NCBI RefSeq assembly: GCF_001434895.1
Contig: NZ_AZEE01000027.1
Span: 384,538 to 448,537, forward strand
Length of the DNA: 64,000 nt
DNA from: Secundilactobacillus odoratitofui DSM 19909 = JCM 15043
GTDB lineage: Bacteria; Bacillota; Bacilli; Lactobacillales; Lactobacillaceae
Direction: 5' to 3'
Both the position numbers and the translations under genes were made by a program. This document shows, one piece after another, positions 61,103 through 64,000 of the stretch (position 1 is its first letter; every line of letters begins with the position of its first letter). The notes below the pieces were generated by a model that saw only the letters and a list, made by a program, of their open reading frames with translations, ran no database searches and was not told the DNA's origin.

Positions 61103-61715
61103 AACACTCATCATTAGTACCATTATTATCTTGTTACCTATCATATATGGTGTGGTTTATTACCAACAACTACCCGCAGCAATGGTCACACACTGGGGAT
61201 TTAACAACACCCCCAATGGCTGGATGCCTAAAATCGCTGCTGTTTATGGCATTCCAATTGGCATGATGCTGTTACAGTGGTTGATTGTCGGCCTCACTCA
61301 GTTCGGCGTGAAACGTTCAGGCGGAGCGCCACGTATGGAACGAATCGTTTACTGGTTGATTCCCGTTATCACGGTGGTTTTGTACTTAACGACCATTCAA
61401 GCCAACCTAGGGACGGCCGTGGACATCCGTCGGGTTGCAATGCTACTAGTTGCTGGTATCTTCATCCTAATGGGCAATTACCTACCAACTGTTCCGGGGA
61501 ACAGTTATCATTGGGGCATCAAAAAATCAAAAGGACGGCCAGAGCTGAACGCCATCATCAGTCGTAAATTAGCTCATGCCATGGTCATCAGCGGTCTGCT
61601 GTGCCTATTGAGCATTTTCTTTAGCGTGTGGGTATCCACAGTTGCCGTCATCATCGCAATTGGTTGGGTAATCGGCGTTTCAATTTATAGCATGCGTCTT
61701 CAATCTCGCCGTTAG
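61083..61715 (+). CDS. SdpI/DUF1648 family membrane protein
   Basis: 210-residue protein with six membrane helices. The first outside loop has MVTHWGFNNTPNGWMPK, typical of DUF1648, and the third part WGIKKSKGRPELNA is a weakened form of the SdpI signature. In Bacillus, SdpI gives immunity to the SDP toxin and relays a signal to SdpR. No sdpABC toxin genes are nearby. The ATG at 61083 follows GGGGG; it starts inside the end of the regulator gene. Confidence 0.86.
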   Translation: MTKHITKTLIISTIIILLPIIYGVVYYQQLPAAMVTHWGFNNTPNGWMPKIAAVYGIPIGMMLLQWLIVGLTQFGVKRSGGAPRMERIVYWLIPVITVVLYLTTIQANLGTAVDIRRVAMLLVAGIFILMGNYLPTVPGNSYHWGIKKSKGRPELNAIISRKLAHAMVISGLLCLLSIFFSVWVSTVAVIIAIGWVIGVSIYSMRLQSRR

Positions 61716-61792
61716 CCGTGCCAAACATGACGCTACCGCGAGTCGCTCACATTTGATTTAAAACCTCTTACCACAGCAAAGGACTGATTATC

Positions 61793-62341
61793 TTGAACGT
61801 GTTACTCATCAATGGCTACACTCCTCACCCAGATGCTGGTGGCAAGCTGACACAGGCATTAGTCGACCTCAGCAAGACCACGCTGAGTACCCACCACCAG
61901 GTCAAACTCTCCAACGTACTTGACTACGATCTCACCGAAGAGTACGAAAAATTCAAATGGGCGGACACGGTTTTACTGTACTTTCCGCTCTACTGGTACG
62001 CTGTTCCTTGGGGGCTAAAGCGTTACCTGGATGATGTTTTAGCCAAGCACCGCTTTTATGACGCAGACCAACAAGGCAGACCAGTACCGCTAATGATGGG
62101 TAAACACTTTGGCTACGTTACAACGCTAGCAGCCGTTGAGGCGACTTACCAACCGGGTAATCCACTCACTAACGGTCTAAGCGTTGCAGATTTACTCCAA
62201 CCGCTCACGGTTACATTTCGCTACTGTGGCATCGACCAACACCCGAATTTTTCAAACTGTGTGTTTTATGACGTTTATACGCCGAAGCATGTCGAAGATG
62301 CTAAATTAGCGTTGACCCACGCGTTACATCAGCTAGATTGA
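61793..62341 (+). CDS. NAD(P)H-dependent flavodoxin-like oxidoreductase
   Basis: 182-residue flavodoxin-fold protein of the MdaB/KefF type. It starts VLLINGYTPHPDAGGKL, with ADTVLLYFPLYWYAVPWGLKRYLDD and GKHFGYVTTLAA as FMN-binding regions. Such enzymes reduce quinones or other acceptors with two electrons. The start is TTG at 61793, nine bases after AAGGA. Single gene; HPE copy 4 lies right behind it. Confidence 0.9.
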   Translation: MNVLLINGYTPHPDAGGKLTQALVDLSKTTLSTHHQVKLSNVLDYDLTEEYEKFKWADTVLLYFPLYWYAVPWGLKRYLDDVLAKHRFYDADQQGRPVPLMMGKHFGYVTTLAAVEATYQPGNPLTNGLSVADLLQPLTVTFRYCGIDQHPNFSNCVFYDVYTPKHVEDAKLALTHALHQLD

Positions 62342-62374
62342 GTGAAACAAAGAGGCTGGAAAAAATTATATTGA

Positions 62375-62565
62375 TAAGCATCGAATTAATTTCTTAACTC
62401 GAAGTGAGTTAAACATTTCACTTTATCTCAAGTCTGTTATCTAGCCTAATCGTGCACCAAAACTCAGGTCCCGGCCATATAAAACAACGGCCCGTAGATT
62501 CCAAAACCAGGAATCCACGGGCCGTTGTTTTATATTCTGGGACCTAAACGAGTTTTTGCCCACTC
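62375..62565 (+). repeat. HPE hairpin element, copy 4, with extended flank
   Basis: H1 AAAACTC/GAGTTTT (62459-62465, 62550-62556). H2 AGGTCCC 62466-62472 with GGGACCT 62539-62545. Bulge AAAC 62546-62549. Internal loop GGCCA 62473-62477 opposite TTCT 62535-62538. H3 starts TATAAA/TTTATA and is capped by a 7-base loop. Its reverse complement aligns with 28681-28877 along the whole length. It lies between the reductase stop and the amidase stop (convergent genes) and could terminate both. Confidence 0.87.
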
Positions 62566-62585
62566 TCTCCACTTGCATTAAACCG

Positions 62586-63641
62586 CTAAATCGTATTTTC
62601 ACCTGGCTGCCACTCGTTCTTTTCATCAAATGGCCGTGCAGTCTGTTTTGAAATAAAACTAAAGTACCGAATATCTGAACCCCAGTCAGCTGGATCACCA
62701 TACGAGAGTGACCGCAGATCTCGGTTATCGTAAGTAAAGGCGTACAACATCTTTTGTTTGATATCATAGCCAGCTGTGTACTGTGTCCAAGCAACCAACG
62801 TGTCATCACCTTCGCCAATTCGAAGTGACCCTTTTGGCGTATTCACCGCCGTTAATAATTGGTAGGCCTGATTTAATGCTTCATCATCATTGACTTCAAC
62901 GGACATTAGCTTCGACATGGCGGCGCGCAGAAATCTTGACTCCGGCTTGTAATCGGCTGGTATTCCAACGAGGCCACTGGTTGGCTCACTTAACTTAATT
63001 TGAGCAATTGGTTCAGCAACGTCGTATGAATAGGTCCGTTTGGTTGTCCGTTCCAGCCACGTTTTCAAATTGTTCAGGTGCCAATCGAAAGTAGGCGCAT
63101 TGGTGAAGACACCAAGTGGATTTTCAAAAATTTGAAAGCCGTTTTCCACGGACGGTTCAATCACAATTGACCGGCCAGTTTCGTCATGCATCACACAATG
63201 TTGCGGTACGGACATGCCCATCATCGGTCCGGGCTCGGTTGTGATACCAATATCACGACCCAGATTGACTTTAATATCATCTAAGGACTTGTAGTGGGTC
63301 AAAATCCAAGTACACAGTTCTTCACCACGAATCGCCGTTTTGCCACTTGCCTTAATCACTTCAGTTGGGACGTAACGATAGAAATGATCAAAGTAAAAGG
63401 TGCCGCCGCACAAGCCGTACTCGTTAATACCGTCTAAAAACACAGGGGCGTGATGAATATCCTTGGCCCAAACAATGCCCATCACATTTCGTTCACTCGC
63501 AAACGGTGTGTAAGCATTTACGAAGGTATATCCCTTCGGCAGTTTTACACCGGCATACTCAAAGTGCTGTTCAAAGTCCTGCGTCCGAGCCCAATAGGGG
63601 TTGCCCTGCCGACTAATAAGTTCAATTCCTGTACAAGCCAT
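62586..63641 (-). CDS. Choloylglycine-hydrolase-family amidase (Ntn hydrolase)
   Basis: 351-residue linear amide C-N hydrolase of the bile-salt-hydrolase/penicillin-V-acylase family. The nucleophile should be the Cys in MACTG; Arg in ARTQDFE and the asparagines and aspartates of NEYGLCGGTFYF and FTNAPTFDWH fit the family. Unusually, Ala lies between Met1 and the Cys, so two residues must be removed to free the N-terminal nucleophile. AAAGGAG precedes the ATG. Whether it prefers bile salts, penicillin V or acyl-homoserine lactones cannot be told. The DUF606 gene lies 23 bases upstream in the same direction. Confidence 0.88.
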   Translation of the reverse strand: MACTGIELISRQGNPYWARTQDFEQHFEYAGVKLPKGYTFVNAYTPFASERNVMGIVWAKDIHHAPVFLDGINEYGLCGGTFYFDHFYRYVPTEVIKASGKTAIRGEELCTWILTHYKSLDDIKVNLGRDIGITTEPGPMMGMSVPQHCVMHDETGRSIVIEPSVENGFQIFENPLGVFTNAPTFDWHLNNLKTWLERTTKRTYSYDVAEPIAQIKLSEPTSGLVGIPADYKPESRFLRAAMSKLMSVEVNDDEALNQAYQLLTAVNTPKGSLRIGEGDDTLVAWTQYTAGYDIKQKMLYAFTYDNRDLRSLSYGDPADWGSDIRYFSFISKQTARPFDEKNEWQPGENTI

Positions 63642-63664
63642 TTGGAAGCTCCTTTCAAGTTCAG

Positions 63665-64000
63665 TTAATTACTGAGTTCATTCACGTCAATGCGTTTTTT
63701 GGCTGATGGAATCATGGCAACACCGGCACCAATCAATGCAACCAACGCACCAAGAATGGTGACCATGTATACTTGAGCGCCTAATTGCGGAATCAATAAA
63801 TCAATTAAAATCGAACCAATCAACTGGCCAGCGGTTGAGGCTAGCCCGAGCAAGAGTAGCCCCAAGCCACGTACTAATAATGCCATCAAAGCAATTGAAA
63901 GTAGTCCGAGCGGTCCACCTAAGTACATCCACCAAACTGTTGGTAAGTGGAAGGTTGCCGTTCCCATCATAATTCGAACAATTAACATAATACCTAAAAT
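63665..64000 (-). CDS. DUF606/YdcZ-type DMT transporter, cut by the right edge
   Basis: C-terminal 111 residues of a membrane protein whose reading frame is still open at the window end. The segment WWMYLGGPLGLLSIALMALL followed by STAGQLIGSILIDLL is typical of the small DUF606 (YdcZ) transporters of the drug/metabolite superfamily. At least three helices are visible. Probably cotranscribed with the amidase downstream; cargo unknown. Confidence 0.75.
   Translation of the reverse strand: MLGIMLIVRIMMGTATFHLPTVWWMYLGGPLGLLSIALMALLVRGLGLLLLGLASTAGQLIGSILIDLLIPQLGAQVYMVTILGALVALIGAGVAMIPSAKKRIDVNELSN

Noticed and set aside
1-64000. CRISPR array, prophage, insertion sequence or restriction system
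   Set aside because: I found no regular direct repeats with spacers, no transposase or integrase, and no restriction or methylation genes.

Overview
This window looks like chromosomal DNA of a low-to-middle GC Firmicute, most probably a member of the Lactobacillaceae. The reasons are the gene content (PepI-type proline iminopeptidase, anaerobic NrdD/NrdG, BrnQ, APC permeases, GuaC next to PurA, a LysM/transglycosylase exoprotein, a choloylglycine-hydrolase-family enzyme), strong AAGGAG-type ribosome binding sites, frequent TTG and GTG starts, a cre site and two T-box leaders. I cannot fix the genus from sequence alone. I see no rRNA, tRNA, insertion sequence, prophage or CRISPR array.

Layout. 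1-8.2 kb: edge of a sugar symporter, YagU-like protein, glycerol kinase with a cre site, acetyltransferase, class I glutamine amidotransferase, two hydrolases, an NAD(P)-binding protein and a tyrosine phosphatase. 8.3-8.5 kb: a probable small RNA with three C-rich hairpin loops. 8.6-12.6 kb: purine genes guaC-purA divergent from purB. 12.6-16.8 kb: two-gene ABC exporter with a divergent TetR regulator. 16.9-19.2 kb: two tandem diguanylate cyclases (a third lies at 31.3 kb). 19.2-20.9 kb: NhaC-family transporter behind a T-box leader whose specifier reads TAC (tyrosine). 21-37.5 kb: redox, stress, transport and regulatory genes, a PH-domain pair and a lipid flippase. 37.7-40.7 kb: nrdD-nrdG with two NrdR boxes. 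40.8-49.6 kb: BrnQ, a LysR/DUF2255 locus with the tail of a deleted hydrolase, LysM enzyme, acyltransferase, PepI, and a GNAT-B3/B4-MarR operon. 50.1-55.7 kb: metQ-M20-metI-metN-M20 operon behind a methionine T-box (specifier ATG). 56.2-60.5 kb: four-gene envelope operon (beta-lactamase-like lipoprotein, PDZ protein, two zinc-ribbon membrane proteins). 60.7-61.7 kb: SdpR/SdpI pair with two identical operators. 61.8-64 kb: flavodoxin-like reductase, Ntn amidase and a DUF606 transporter cut by the right edge.

The most unusual content is intergenic. Two families of structured repeats are scattered between genes. The first (labelled HPE here, four full copies plus fragments) is a hairpin in which a fixed internal loop, GGCCR opposite YTCT, and a fixed 4-base bulge are kept while the helices around them change by compensatory pairs. 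The second (labelled MPR here, seven copies or remnants) is a modular palindrome with an outer stem of 14-26 bp whose sequence differs in every copy yet stays paired, enclosing conserved blocks and two optional inner hairpins. Both look like selection for shape rather than sequence. I do not recognise either as a described element, and no transposase is present in the window.
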